A DNA stretch of 59,992 nt from positions 1 to 59,992 of the forward strand of contig NZ_PYIX02000026.1 of the NCBI RefSeq assembly GCF_003024515.2, written 5' to 3'. Positions 19,706 through 29,261 of this stretch are shown here, one piece after another. This stretch comes from Acinetobacter sichuanensis. Lineage in GTDB: Bacteria > Pseudomonadota > Gammaproteobacteria > Pseudomonadales > Moraxellaceae. Numbering within the stretch: the stretch's first letter is position 1; the number at the start of each line of letters is the position of its first letter. The notes under the pieces are model-generated. The model was not told the DNA's origin, made no database searches, and worked only from the letters and a program-made list of their open reading frames with translations. The position numbers and the translations under genes were made by a program.

Positions 19706-20740
19706 TCATATCTCGATGGCTGAGATCAATTTTTTCATAGCAGTTGGAATGCCCATTTGTGTAGCTTTTTGTGGCGAAAGCCATTCACCTGTCAGTTCAG
19801 CTTGCAGATATTCCTGTTGATCAGACTCAATCTGGAAAATATGAGCATTTAAAATCCATGTGAAATGGGTAAAGCTATGCGAAATTTGTACAGGTTCAAC
19901 TTTGGAAATCAATTTAAAATGCTTACAGATATTTTCAAATTCAACAGCATCTTCAAAAATGGGCAAACTCCATAAACCACCCCATAAACCACTGTTTGGA
20001 CGTTGTTGCCATAACCATTGCTGATTGGATTGAATCAGTAAAACTTTGGCTGTTTTTACAGGGACAGGCTTTTTCGGTTTCTTATAAGGCAGTTCAGTTT
20101 CTAAACCTTGTTGATGTGCCTGACAGTGCTGTTGCATTGGACAATACAAACATAATGGTTTTTTCGGCGTGCAGATGGTTGCACCCAAATCCATAATGGC
20201 TTGTGTATAGTCATGATTACGTTCAGTTGGACACAGCATTTCTGCACGTTGCCACATTTCCCGTTCATGAATGGGTTTACTCAAATCATCTTCAATGGCA
20301 AAAAAACGTGCCAATACGCGTTTGACATTGCCATCCATAATCACGCCATACTGACGTAAACCGAGCGACATCAATGCGCCCCCTGTTGAACGACCAATAC
20401 CGGGTAGCTCAATCCATTGTTCAAGTGTTACAGGAAAATGTCCTTGTCGACTCACAATTCCCGCCGCTTTATGTAGATTACGGGCACGGGCGTAATAACC
20501 CAGACCTGCCCAATACGGAGCAACATCATCCCACGTGGCTTGTCCTAAGTCATCCACAGTCGGAAAGCGGCTCATAAAACGCTCAAAATATTGTAAGACC
20601 GTTTTGACCTGCGTCTGTTGCAACATGATTTCAGAGACCCATACTTTGTAGGGATCATCTGCAACTTGCCACGGTAAATCATGGCGTCCATGTTGATCGA
20701 ACCAAGTGAGCAGGGCATCTGAAAAGGAGAATTGCGACAT
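19706..20740 (-). CDS. mutY: adenine DNA glycosylase
   Basis: MutY excises adenine opposite 8-oxoguanine. In 344 residues the sequence shows the catalytic Glu in VSEIMLQQTQV, the helix-hairpin-helix LPGIGRSTGGAL with the catalytic Asp in IMDGNVKRVLARF, the 4Fe-4S ligands in CTPKKPLCLYCPMQQHC, and a C-terminal NUDIX-like 8-oxoG recognition domain (WQQRPNSGLWGGLWSLP). The frame opens three codons earlier, but MSQFSFSDALL is the natural start. HIT and DLH genes lie upstream on the same strand. Confidence 0.95.
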   Translation of the reverse strand: MSQFSFSDALLTWFDQHGRHDLPWQVADDPYKVWVSEIMLQQTQVKTVLQYFERFMSRFPTVDDLGQATWDDVAPYWAGLGYYARARNLHKAAGIVSRQGHFPVTLEQWIELPGIGRSTGGALMSLGLRQYGVIMDGNVKRVLARFFAIEDDLSKPIHEREMWQRAEMLCPTERNHDYTQAIMDLGATICTPKKPLCLYCPMQQHCQAHQQGLETELPYKKPKKPVPVKTAKVLLIQSNQQWLWQQRPNSGLWGGLWSLPIFEDAVEFENICKHFKLISKVEPVQISHSFTHFTWILNAHIFQIESDQQEYLQAELTGEWLSPQKATQMGIPTAMKKLISAIEI

Positions 20741-20830
20741 AAAAATCATGAAAAATAATGAAAAAATAGATCATTAGTATAGCGAATAATGCACAATTTT
20801 TAACAGAATAGAGGACGAAAATCAGACCAT

Positions 20831-20852
20831 AAAAAAGACGCTTTAGCGCCTT
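20831..20852 (-). terminator. terminator of the HIT-family gene
   Basis: Read on the minus strand, GGCGCTAAAGCGTC followed by TTTTTT forms a short GC-rich hairpin with a T tract, 25 bases after the HIT stop. Confidence 0.7.
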
Positions 20853-20877
20853 TTCTACTTTAGATGGGAATCATCAG

Positions 20878-21246
20878 TTATTGATCACTGATTACGCCCC
20901 AACGTTTATCTAATTTTAAATTTTCATTTTTATAGCGTGGAATAATATGAATATGGAAATGTTCGAGTTGATCATCACCAAAGACATTACCATCATTAAA
21001 TGCGACATGAAAACCTTCAGCATGATGACGGATTTTTAGTTCATTACGTGCAAGTTCAAGTAATGTTGATAAACTATTACGTTCTTTTTCAGTCAACTCA
21101 AAAAATGAGTCGGTATGGCGTAGAGGAATAATGACTGAATGACCTTTAGATAAGGGATTTGTTTCAGGTAAAATCACCCCAAAATCATTTTTATCAATAA
21201 TGTCAAATTCGTCAAATTCACAATATGGGCATTTTTTATCAGTCAT
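20878..21246 (-). CDS. HIT-family nucleotide hydrolase
   Basis: 122 residues with the histidine triad HFHIHIIPR near the C-terminus (H-x-H-x-H), GHSVIIPLRH in the middle, and an N-terminal CPYC pair. HIT proteins hydrolyse nucleoside phosphoramidates or dinucleotides such as AppppA. The ATG at 21246 has a strong AGAGGAAGG ribosome site five bases upstream, which rules out the longer frame. Confidence 0.92.
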   Translation of the reverse strand: MTDKKCPYCEFDEFDIIDKNDFGVILPETNPLSKGHSVIIPLRHTDSFFELTEKERNSLSTLLELARNELKIRHHAEGFHVAFNDGNVFGDDQLEHFHIHIIPRYKNENLKLDKRWGVISDQ

Positions 21247-21301
21247 TTTACCTTCCTCTTTCAATTTTATTTAAATCAAGACATTCGCTATAGACTTTGA
21301 A

Positions 21302-22042
21302 TTAAGCGAGTGTACGGTCTAGTATTTGATACATTGCAGCTAAGCCTTTTTGCTCTGCTTCAACGTTATATCCTAAGTCGACATTATTTGCTTTTGCACG
21401 TTCATCTGCAAGAGTATTACTAAAGCCATGTTTTGCACCTTTAAATACAATCACTTCATATTTTACTTGTGCAGTAGTCATTTCTTGTTCAAAGCTTTCA
21501 ATTGCTTCAAGTGAAAGCATGCTGTCAAGTTCACCATGTAAAACTAAAAGTTCAGCTTTGATATTTTGAGCATCACCTTCTTGACGTGGTGAAACATTAG
21601 CAGCGTGGAAAGTCACAACTGCTTTTAAATCCGCACCAGTACGTGCAAGGTCTAACACCACTTTACCACCATAACAAAAACCAATTGCAGCTAAACGTGT
21701 TGCATCGACTTCTGGTTGAGCTGCCAAAGTAGCTAAGCCCGCAGTTGCACGGTCAACAATCGTATTGGCATTTTGGAAAGTTTGTGTCATCCATTCACTG
21801 GCTTGAGGTACATTTGTTGTGACTTTTTTGTCGCCATACATATCAATGGCAAGGGCTGCAAAACCATGTTCTGCCAACTCACGCGCACGTTGTTCAGTAT
21901 ATTCAGTGCGTCCCCACCATTCAGGAGCAACGATCACACCTGCAACAGCTTGTGTAGATTCAGGGGCAGCAAAATAGCCAATAAGTGTCGTACCGTCTTG
22001 TGCTTGGTATTGAATTTCACGTGTTGTTATTGCAAATGTCAT
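21302..22042 (-). CDS. dienelactone hydrolase family protein
   Basis: 246 residues of alpha/beta-hydrolase fold. The triad is readable: Cys in GFCYGGK (near 122), Asp in LHGELDSM (near 170) and His in AKHGFSN (near 203). EWWGR and GYFAAPE near the N-terminus are typical. Bona fide dienelactone hydrolases act in chlorocatechol breakdown. Paralogs like this, without a catabolic neighbourhood, probably hydrolyse other lactones or esters. Confidence 0.9.
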   Translation of the reverse strand: MTFAITTREIQYQAQDGTTLIGYFAAPESTQAVAGVIVAPEWWGRTEYTEQRARELAEHGFAALAIDMYGDKKVTTNVPQASEWMTQTFQNANTIVDRATAGLATLAAQPEVDATRLAAIGFCYGGKVVLDLARTGADLKAVVTFHAANVSPRQEGDAQNIKAELLVLHGELDSMLSLEAIESFEQEMTTAQVKYEVIVFKGAKHGFSNTLADERAKANNVDLGYNVEAEQKGLAAMYQILDRTLA

Positions 22043-22180
22043 TATTAAATCCTGATTAAGATCGGCAAGAATGACATTGATTAAAGCATAAATATGACAA
22101 ATTCAAATGACTAATTGCATCATTAGTCGTAAATAAATGTGAGAAATTATAAATTTAGTGGGTAAAACAGCGATAAAAAA

Positions 22181-22207
22181 AGAAGGATATCTATCCTTCT
22201 TTTTTTA
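22181..22207. terminator. bidirectional terminator
   Basis: AGAAGGATA and TATCCTTCT form a perfect 9-bp stem with a 2-base centre, with A7 on one side and T7 on the other. It lies just after the DUF1328 gene on the minus strand. Confidence 0.85.
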
Positions 22208-22225
22208 TTTATTTAATAAGTAAAT

Positions 22226-22384
22226 TTAAACTTTTCCCCTAGAGATGAAACCCACAATCGCAAGAATTACTGCGACGACTAAGAGAATGACTGCGAAGTC
22301 TTTTGACATACCTGCGACGCCACCAAAACCAAATAGACTCACAACTAATGCAATCACTGCAAAGATTATTGCCCAACGAAACAT
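22226..22384 (-). CDS. DUF1328 (YtjA-like) small membrane protein
   Basis: Only 52 residues, almost all hydrophobic: two membrane segments separated by a short glycine-rich turn (FGFGGVAG) and ending in a short basic tail (SRGKV). This matches the DUF1328/UPF0391 family of stress-associated inner-membrane peptides of unknown role. GGAGAA seven bases before the ATG fixes this start; the longer frame upstream is not coding. Confidence 0.9.
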   Translation of the reverse strand: MFRWAIIFAVIALVVSLFGFGGVAGMSKDFAVILLVVAVILAIVGFISRGKV

Positions 22385-22573
22385 AGTTTTTCTCCAAGTT
22401 GTTGTTATCTTTTTCAGTATATAAAAAGCCTCATCCGCAACATGTATAGTTCTGTGCAATTCATGTGAAATGCCAAACAAAAAACGCTTGTTTTGTGAGC
22501 AAATGTAAGAGTGAATATCATTTATGAATACTGTTATAATCATTTTGTAAATGAGTTAAGGATTATTTGGGAT

Positions 22574-23026
22574 ATGTCTGCTGAGATTCGACCACAATTT
22601 TGGAAAACCCTGACCTTGACTGAGCTTAATCAAGCAGAATGGGAAGCGTTATGTGATGGTTGTGGACTGTGTTGTCTAGTCAAACTGGAAGATGAAGAGA
22701 GCAATGAAGTTGCATATACCAAAGTTTCCTGTAAGTTACTTGACTGCCAGACCGCTCAATGTTCTGACTATCCTAATCGGATGCAGTATGTCCCTGATTG
22801 CATTCAACTGACCCCCGAAAAACTGCAACAAATTCATTGGTTGCCTTCGAGCTGTGCTTATCGTCGTTTAAATGAAGGCAAAAATTTGCCAACGTGGCAT
22901 TATTTAAATACGGGATCACGTCAAAGTGTGATTGATGCGAGAAAATCTGCGGCAGGGCGTTGTATTTCAGAAGAACAGGTCGATGAAGAACAAATCGAAG
23001 ATTATATAGTACGTTGGGTTCGATAA
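22574..23026 (+). CDS. YcgN-family cysteine-cluster protein
   Basis: 150 residues with eight or more Cys residues in the UPF0260/YcgN pattern: CDGCGLCC near residue 30, CKLLDCQTAQCSDYPNR near 57-72, then C in VPDC, SSCAY and GRC. Such clusters are expected to bind zinc or an Fe-S centre. The function is unknown. The ATG at 22574 begins the family-typical MSAEIRPQFW; the 21 codons before it in the same frame are promoter DNA. It is divergent from the DUF1328 gene. Confidence 0.9.
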   Translation: MSAEIRPQFWKTLTLTELNQAEWEALCDGCGLCCLVKLEDEESNEVAYTKVSCKLLDCQTAQCSDYPNRMQYVPDCIQLTPEKLQQIHWLPSSCAYRRLNEGKNLPTWHYLNTGSRQSVIDARKSAAGRCISEEQVDEEQIEDYIVRWVR

Positions 23027-23038
23027 TCCTTATAAAAT

Positions 23039-23059
23039 AATTGATAATCATTATCAATT
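23039..23059. promoter_or_regulatory. Fur box upstream of the esterase gene
   Basis: TTGATAATCATTATCAA is a perfect palindrome matching the Fur consensus (GATAATCATTATC core). It sits 13 bases after the ycgN stop and 40 bases before the esterase ATG. It predicts iron-repressed transcription of the esterase. Confidence 0.85.
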
Positions 23060-23098
23060 AAAAGTATGATCATTCCATTAAAATGGAGTGAATCAATA

Positions 23099-24019
23099 AT
23101 GTCGAAAGTGGCTGTATGGCATCAACCCATCATGTGCTGTGTGTTGGCGCTCGGTTTAAGCATGGCAAACATGACAACGATATATGCCAAACCTGATTTA
23201 AGACCTTTAGGTGCCAATATTGCAGAGCAAGGTTCAGCCTATTATCAGTTCAAAACGCAAAAATTTCAGTCAGCCGATCAGCAAAGAAATTATCAGGTTT
23301 GGTTAGGCATTCCTAAAAATCACAAAAAAAATCAACAATCCGCTGCCATTTTTATGCTCGATGGCAATTCTGTCATGTCACGCTTAAATGACACTGTGCT
23401 GAAAAAACTATCTGAATGGGATGCTCCTGTTTTGGTGGCAATTGGTTATCAGAGCAATTTACCTTTTGAATCAGCAGCACGTTCTGTCGATTATACGCCT
23501 GCAGATGAGACAGGAAAAATAATGCCTGATCCACGAAATCCCGAGCGCATGACAGGTGGCAGTGTGCAGTTTTGTGAGTTGATCATACATCAGATTCAGC
23601 CATGGGTACGTCAGCAGGTGGCACTTGATCCGCAGCGAACAGCACTATGGGGACATTCTTATGGTGGATTATTTGTCCTTGACACTTTACTGAATACAAA
23701 AGATCAGCCATTTTCACACTATTTCTCGGCAAGTCCTTCACTGAGTTGGGCAGATGCACGTATTTTAAATGCAGTTGCCAAAACAGATGCAGCACAGTTA
23801 CAGCATAAAAAACTGGTGGTGATGGAAGGTGATCACGTGCAGTCACAAGCTCGGTTCAGTATCAATGCTGATCGAGAGATGATTCAAAATAATCGTCAAT
23901 TGGTGCAAGATTTGGCGCATAAAGGTGTTGATGCAAAGCTAATTTTGTATCCACATTTGAGTCATGGACAGGTTTTTCAGGCAGCATTGATGGATGTATT
24001 GAACAATCAATTATTTTAA
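23099..24019 (+). CDS. periplasmic alpha/beta esterase of the Fes/IroE siderophore-hydrolase type
   Basis: 306 residues with a signal peptide (cleavage near IYAKP) and an esterase-D/IroE-like hydrolase domain. The nucleophile Ser is in ALWGHSYGGLF, the catalytic His in LSHGQVF near the C-terminus. MLDGNSV and VAIGYQSN are typical of the family. Members cut trilactone siderophores such as enterobactin or salmochelin so that iron can be released. A Fur box lies directly upstream. TGGAGT nine bases before ATG 23099 supports this start over the one at 23066. No transport genes are adjacent. Confidence 0.85.
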   Translation: MSKVAVWHQPIMCCVLALGLSMANMTTIYAKPDLRPLGANIAEQGSAYYQFKTQKFQSADQQRNYQVWLGIPKNHKKNQQSAAIFMLDGNSVMSRLNDTVLKKLSEWDAPVLVAIGYQSNLPFESAARSVDYTPADETGKIMPDPRNPERMTGGSVQFCELIIHQIQPWVRQQVALDPQRTALWGHSYGGLFVLDTLLNTKDQPFSHYFSASPSLSWADARILNAVAKTDAAQLQHKKLVVMEGDHVQSQARFSINADREMIQNNRQLVQDLAHKGVDAKLILYPHLSHGQVFQAALMDVLNNQLF

Positions 24020-24088
24020 AATGGGACATGTCATCTGATGGACTTTCCATAGTAGACTAAGAACAGCATTCACCAATTGAAAAGTCAT

Positions 24089-25363
24089 ATGTCCGACACT
24101 CAAATCCCTCTTCCTGAACGATTACGCCCACGCGATTTGTCTGAAATTATTGGGCAAGATCATTTGTTGGGGGCTGGTGCACCACTGCGTCAAATGATAG
24201 ACCAGGGACATTTACCCTCGATTATTTTCTGGGGACCACCTGGGGTCGGGAAAACCACAATTGCCTTGCTTTTGGCTCAAGCGGTTGATCGACCATTTGT
24301 CAGTTTATCTGCGCTTAATACTGGGGTCAAAGAACTGCGGGAAGTGATTGCGGAAAGCGGCGATTTGCTGACACCTGTGGTTTTTATTGATGAAATTCAT
24401 CGCTTTAACAAGTCACAACAAGATGCGCTGTTAAATGCAGTAGAAAAAGGCAAGATTACGCTGATTGGGGCAACCACAGAAAATCCATCTTTTGAGGTGA
24501 ATAGTGCATTACTGTCTCGTTGTCAGGTATATAGCTTACATGCTTTAAGTAATGAGGCTATTCAGGACTTGATTTTACGTGCAATTCAGCAGGATCGCTT
24601 TTTACAGGAGCGACATCTTCAAATTGAAGAGTTTGATGCATTGGTGCAATTTGCCGCAGGTGATGCACGTAAGGCACTGAATTTGATTGATTTGGTTGCA
24701 AGCACTTTTGAGCCTGAAATTGAAAATATTGTTACCAATGCGATTGTGGTGAAAGTAGCACAGCAAAATATTGCACGCTATGACAAATCAGGTGAGCAAC
24801 ATTATGACCTAGTGTCGGCATTTATTAAGTCCATTCGGGGCAGTGATCCAGATGCGACCTTGTATTGGATGGCACGTATGCTAAAAGGTGGTGAAGACCC
24901 TGTCTTTATCGCACGACGGATGTTGATCGCCGCTTCGGAAGACATTGGCAATTCAAATCCGAATGCTTTGTTGTTGGCAGGTGAATGTTTTCGTTCGGTA
25001 CAAGCTGTCGGTATGCCTGAATGTCGGATTATTTTGGGGCAATGTGCGGTCTATTTGGCGACCAGTGCCAAGAGTAACAGCACTTATTTAGCCATTAATA
25101 AAGCCCTTGAACTTGCAGAAAAAACCTCGAATTTGCCTGTGCCTTTACATTTACGAAATGCACCCACCAAGCTGATGAAAGAACAGGGCTATGGTGTGGA
25201 TTATCTCTATCCGCATCATTATCCTGAACATTTTGTTTTACAGGAATATTTGCCACCTGAGCTCAAAGGGACAAAGTTATATGAATCTGCACGTAATAAG
25301 CGTGAAGTGGAAGGCGAACGTTTACAGCAACGCCGTTGGCAACAAGAGCAGCAACAGCAATAG
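24089..25363 (+). CDS. rarA: replication-associated recombination protein A (AAA ATPase)
   Basis: 424 residues of the RarA/MgsA/WRNIP1 family, which acts at stalled replication forks with SSB and RecA. Walker A is GPPGVGKTT (near 50), Walker B is [11 protein letters not shown] (near 104), and sensor 1 is [19 protein letters not shown]. The C-terminal half holds the tetramerisation domain ([20 protein letters not shown]). The Gln-rich tail ([12 protein letters not shown]) is unusual but harmless-looking. The frame opens four codons earlier with a TTG; the ATG fits the family. Confidence 0.95.
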   Translation: MSDTQIPLPERLRPRDLSEIIGQDHLLGAGAPLRQMIDQGHLPSIIFWGPPGVGKTTIALLLAQAVDRPFVSLSALNTGVKELREVIAESGDLLTPVVFIDEIHRFNKSQQDALLNAVEKGKITLIGATTENPSFEVNSALLSRCQVYSLHALSNEAIQDLILRAIQQDRFLQERHLQIEEFDALVQFAAGDARKALNLIDLVASTFEPEIENIVTNAIVVKVAQQNIARYDKSGEQHYDLVSAFIKSIRGSDPDATLYWMARMLKGGEDPVFIARRMLIAASEDIGNSNPNALLLAGECFRSVQAVGMPECRIILGQCAVYLATSAKSNSTYLAINKALELAEKTSNLPVPLHLRNAPTKLMKEQGYGVDYLYPHHYPEHFVLQEYLPPELKGTKLYESARNKREVEGERLQQRRWQQEQQQQ

Positions 25364-25393
25364 TGAAAAGTAGAAAAAAATAGTAAAAATAGA

Positions 25394-25465
25394 AAAAGCC
25401 CAAACTAAAATACTGTTCTAAAGTAGAGAAAGATTTAGAATAGATCATAACTAGTTTGGGCTTTT
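25394..25465 (+). terminator. long-loop inverted repeat after rarA
   Basis: AAAAGCCCAAACTA (25394-25407) and TAGTTTGGGCTTTT (25452-25465) are perfect 14-bp complements separated by 44 bases. The second arm ends in TTTT. It probably terminates rarA and lies 43 bases before the next ATG. Confidence 0.7.
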
Positions 25466-25508
25466 ATCATTGAAAAATGTCAATATTTTCAATGAATCAA
25501 AAAATATT

Positions 25509-27860
25509 ATGAAAAATTCAATACTTTCTCTTGCTGTTTTCATGTTACTTCCATTACAAAGTTATGCTGAAGTTTCTGCCAAAATAACCACAAAAGCACA
25601 AAGCACTTCGGCTGTAACTTCCGCACTGAAAGTACTTTATCAACAAAATTTTGCACAACAAAAAACCATTCCCAACGGTTGGCGTATTCCTGGCAATAAT
25701 GCAGGGAATGTCTATATTGAAAATGGCGTATTGACGCTTGATGGTCGAGCCAATGCTGGACAACCGACATCAATTTTATTGCCACAAAGCTTAGAAAAAC
25801 AACAGAACTATCGAATCGATGTAGAGTTTAGTTTAGATCAACCAGTCAATGATTCACGTTGGGGCAGTGTGATTTATGATGTCACTGAAACTCAAGGTGT
25901 GATTCCAAGCAGTTATTATCAATTTACTTTGCGTGCAGATACTACAGCTAAAAACGGCACAGAGTTCGGTCGTCGTAAAAGCAATGGTCAGTGGGAAGTC
26001 ATGACCAGTAAAGCATTTTCAGAAAACTTAAAACCAAATCAATGGTATAAAGCCAGCATCGTAGTTTCTGGACAACGCGTACAACATTATCTAAATCATC
26101 AGTTGATGCAAGATATTGAACTTGATCAGCTTTCTACCAAAGGGGGTATTGGGTTATCTGCGACAGGTATTGTGCTCAAAGTTAAAAATATTCAAGTGAG
26201 TGAACAGCGACAAGCATTGCCTGATTTACAAAATAAAGTCACTCAAGTACAAGAAATTCAAAGCAATGTTGCCTTAGCACCAACGATTATCCAAAAAATT
26301 GAGAATAGTGACACAGCTTTGAGCTCAGCAAATCAGGCATATTATCAATTGGATGCTGACTTAAATTTGTTGGATCAACATGGGCAAAAGCTTGGCTTAT
26401 TACAACACTATTTAGCAAATCCACAACGTAAGACTATTCCTGTCTTAGAAATTCAAACACCTCAAACACTTGAACAATTAAAATTACTTTCAAAAAAACA
26501 AGATATCAGTGATATCACCTTATTGTCTAAAAGCGATGTCTTATTAAAAACTGCACATCAAGTTATCCCGATGTTACGTACAGCTTTAGATCTAAGTACC
26601 GAAAAATTGAAAGATAATCAACAAAGTCTTTCAGAGATAATGCGTCGTACCAATCAAGCGCATGCACGAATTGTGGTACTACCAGAGTATTTAGCCAATA
26701 AAGCCAATGTGAGTTTTATTCAACGCCACTTAATGACGGTTTGGATTGATTCAACAGCAATGCAGCCGAATGAAGTTGCAGCGGTTTTAACTTCAGGGAC
26801 GAATGGCGTGATCACTACACAAAGTTCGTTATTTAGTCATGTATTAAAGCAATTTCCAAAAAATACATTATTGCGTAAACCTTTGATTATTGGGCATCGT
26901 GGTGTGCCAAGTTTAGAGGATGAAAATACCTTAGAGAGTGCGAAACATGCGGTAGCACTAGGAGCAGATATTGTCGAAAATGATATTTATCTGACTAAAG
27001 ACCAGCAGATTGTGGTGATGCATGATGCAACGATAGATCGAACCACAACCTCTACAGGTAAAATTGAGGAGATGACTTTAGCGCAAGTTCAACAACTTCG
27101 TTCAAAAAATAAAAATTATAAAATTCCAACTTTAGCGGAATATTTCACTGCATTTAAGAACAATCCTAATTTTGTTTTGATGATTGAAATGAAAAGTAAA
27201 AATCCTCACTTGGTCGCTAAAATGCAAGAGGAAATAAAAAAATACCAAGTTGAAAATCAGGTTGTCACGACGTCCTTTAATACCGATCAAGTGGCACGTG
27301 CTCAGTCACAAATGTCGGAGATTCCACGTGGTTTATTGGTTGGGAAGATGCCAAATAGTGCCAATGTTTTAGTGAGTAGTAAGCAAATTAATGCTGATGT
27401 ACAAAAGTTTAATTCAAGTTATAACCCAGCTTATCGTGCAGATTTGAGCAGTATTTTAGAAGCTTCAAAACATCGTGGTATCAGTTTTTGGCCATGGGCA
27501 CTGAATGATGAAACATTTAAACAGTTGTATATTGCGGGAACAAATGGCATTACGACCAATTCAGCACAGCTTTATTCAAAGTATATTGTGGATATTCAAA
27601 CGGCTGAAAGCATCAAAGCTAAACTGAATCAAGCTGTGCAAGTTAAAGCGCAATTAACTCAGCAAGATGGCATAAAAATATCGCAAAATATTAATTATTT
27701 CATCGTATTAGCAGGCTCACCTAAATATGAGATGGTTAATGGTCAGTTGACTTTCCTAGAGAAAGGGAAGGCTGATGTTTTAGTAATTTATAAATATCAG
27801 ATTGATCAACAAAACTATTATCATATTGTATCTAAGCCTATGAAAATCATTGTAAATTAG
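25509..27860 (+). CDS. exported multidomain glycerophosphodiester phosphodiesterase
   Basis: 783 residues from this ATG. A signal peptide ends near QSYAE. Residues about 40-235 look like a concanavalin/LamG-type beta-sandwich (LTLDGRANAGQPTSILLPQ, GIGLSATGIVLKVKNIQV). Residues about 280-450 resemble a GDPD barrel that has lost its active site and end in TSGTNGVITTQ. Residues about 455-700 are a full GDPD domain with IGHRGVPSLEDENT, ENDIYLTKDQQIVVMHDATIDRTT and the end motif IAGTNGITTNS. A small C-terminal domain follows. The enzyme would release glycerol phosphate from deacylated phospholipids in the periplasm. Confidence 0.85.
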   Translation: MKNSILSLAVFMLLPLQSYAEVSAKITTKAQSTSAVTSALKVLYQQNFAQQKTIPNGWRIPGNNAGNVYIENGVLTLDGRANAGQPTSILLPQSLEKQQNYRIDVEFSLDQPVNDSRWGSVIYDVTETQGVIPSSYYQFTLRADTTAKNGTEFGRRKSNGQWEVMTSKAFSENLKPNQWYKASIVVSGQRVQHYLNHQLMQDIELDQLSTKGGIGLSATGIVLKVKNIQVSEQRQALPDLQNKVTQVQEIQSNVALAPTIIQKIENSDTALSSANQAYYQLDADLNLLDQHGQKLGLLQHYLANPQRKTIPVLEIQTPQTLEQLKLLSKKQDISDITLLSKSDVLLKTAHQVIPMLRTALDLSTEKLKDNQQSLSEIMRRTNQAHARIVVLPEYLANKANVSFIQRHLMTVWIDSTAMQPNEVAAVLTSGTNGVITTQSSLFSHVLKQFPKNTLLRKPLIIGHRGVPSLEDENTLESAKHAVALGADIVENDIYLTKDQQIVVMHDATIDRTTTSTGKIEEMTLAQVQQLRSKNKNYKIPTLAEYFTAFKNNPNFVLMIEMKSKNPHLVAKMQEEIKKYQVENQVVTTSFNTDQVARAQSQMSEIPRGLLVGKMPNSANVLVSSKQINADVQKFNSSYNPAYRADLSSILEASKHRGISFWPWALNDETFKQLYIAGTNGITTNSAQLYSKYIVDIQTAESIKAKLNQAVQVKAQLTQQDGIKISQNINYFIVLAGSPKYEMVNGQLTFLEKGKADVLVIYKYQIDQQNYYHIVSKPMKIIVN

Positions 27861-27869
27861 GTATGATTG

Positions 27870-28697
27870 ATGAGTCGTCTGAGTATAAAAACAATGGATT
27901 CAAATCCGATTGAATATATTGAGTATTTCACTATTCCTCATGGCGCTTTGACGGCACAAAAATTTCAGCTTCCGATTTATCGGGGTGAAATTGAAGGTTT
28001 ACCGCAATCTATTGATTCAATCGTGGTGACTTCGGATTTGCAAGGCGTATGCAACTTTAATAATGATCAGACTTTGCTATTAGGAGAAGTTGTAGCAGAA
28101 AGTTTGGCGCTGATTTATGAGATCTATTTTCCTCAGTTGAAACTTGAAAAGTCATGGGGGTTTTTATGTGGCGATTTATATACCAATTTAGAAAAGCGTG
28201 GCAGCAGTGGCAATCCGATCAACGTCTGGCAAGCTTTTGCCCAAGTTTTTCAGCAAGTGATTGGCATTGCAGGCAATCATGATGATTTTGGAAAAGATTT
28301 ATATCAACTTGCAGAAATTGAGAATATTCATTTTTTAGACAATGATTTTATTGAAATAAATCATTTAAAAATCGCAGGGCTGAGCGGAATCATTGGACGT
28401 GTAGATAAAAATTTCAGGCGTTCAGAAACAGATTACTTACACGCTTTTGAAAAACTTTTAAAACAACAGCCCGATCTTGTACTCACGCATTTGTCACCTC
28501 ACTTGGAAGAATATGGTTTTTTAGGTGAACCACAATTGCTTCATTTACTTGAAAAGTACGCTGAAAATTTATTATTTTGTGGGCATTCACATTGGGACAC
28601 TTCACAAGTTGTCACTTTAAAAAATAATACACAGATTTTAAATGCAGATAGTAAAGTATTTATTTTGATCAATAAAAATAGGAATAATGAAAAATGA
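27870..28697 (+). CDS. calcineurin-like metallophosphoesterase
   Basis: 275 residues. Metal ligands can be followed: TSDLQG (motif I, near 54), CGDLYTN (motif II, near 106), GIAGNHDDFG (motif III, near 133), LTHLSPH (near 203) and CGHSHWDT (near 236). This is a cytoplasmic phosphoesterase of unknown substrate. The spacing between motifs I and II is longer than usual. The ATG at 27870 lies 10 bases after the GDPD gene; the downstream gene overlaps it by 4 bases (ATGA). The three genes therefore look like one operon centred on phosphate-ester breakdown. Confidence 0.85.
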   Translation: MSRLSIKTMDSNPIEYIEYFTIPHGALTAQKFQLPIYRGEIEGLPQSIDSIVVTSDLQGVCNFNNDQTLLLGEVVAESLALIYEIYFPQLKLEKSWGFLCGDLYTNLEKRGSSGNPINVWQAFAQVFQQVIGIAGNHDDFGKDLYQLAEIENIHFLDNDFIEINHLKIAGLSGIIGRVDKNFRRSETDYLHAFEKLLKQQPDLVLTHLSPHLEEYGFLGEPQLLHLLEKYAENLLFCGHSHWDTSQVVTLKNNTQILNADSKVFILINKNRNNEK

Positions 28698-29251
28698 CTG
28701 AAAAAACAAATTTGTATTTAACGATTTACCAAGATATTCAAGATGCTTGTTCAGAACTCAAACAAGAGACATTAGGACAGCATTTACAGATAATTGGGTT
28801 AGTTTTAGTTGAGGATTTATGCGGTTATTTTGTGGTGGGGATGACGCTCGAAGAATTTAGTCAATTTGATCAAGAACTGGTTTGGTTTATTTCTGAATGG
28901 AGCATTGAGGCGAGCCACAATAATCATGTTCATCAACAAATTCAAAGATTATATGAGCAATTGGGTGAAGAATACACAGAAGAACAGTATATTGAGCTTC
29001 GACAACATTACCAAAATACAATTATTCAAGTATTACAAGATTTAAGAAAAGAAGGAAAACTACAAAATCAGCAAGGCGATGAAATGATTTTTATCCTTCA
29101 GTATGCAGATGCTTTTGATGAAGATTTTGAAGAAACTAGTTTTGCACAGATTAATCCTCAGAAATATGTACCATTATTTGCTCAGCGTTTTAAACAGAAA
29201 AAAGGTGAAAATTTGCATGATTTTCTTTTAGAGAAATATAAAAATTTATAA
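28694..29251 (+). CDS. protein of unknown function, coupled to the metallophosphoesterase
   Basis: A 185-residue acidic soluble protein without signal peptide or membrane segments. The N-terminal part (LVLVEDLCGYFVVGMTLEEF) weakly recalls DUF4303-type proteins, but I cannot confirm this. The start overlaps the stop of the phosphoesterase gene as ATGA, so the two are translationally coupled and probably work together. A strong terminator follows. Confidence 0.7.
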   Translation: MTEKTNLYLTIYQDIQDACSELKQETLGQHLQIIGLVLVEDLCGYFVVGMTLEEFSQFDQELVWFISEWSIEASHNNHVHQQIQRLYEQLGEEYTEEQYIELRQHYQNTIIQVLQDLRKEGKLQNQQGDEMIFILQYADAFDEDFEETSFAQINPQKYVPLFAQRFKQKKGENLHDFLLEKYKNL

Positions 29252-29261
29252 CACTGAACAT

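Noticed and set aside
21302..22042. Dienelactone hydrolase as part of a chlorocatechol pathway
   Set aside because: No other catechol pathway gene is near, so a specific catabolic role is not supported.
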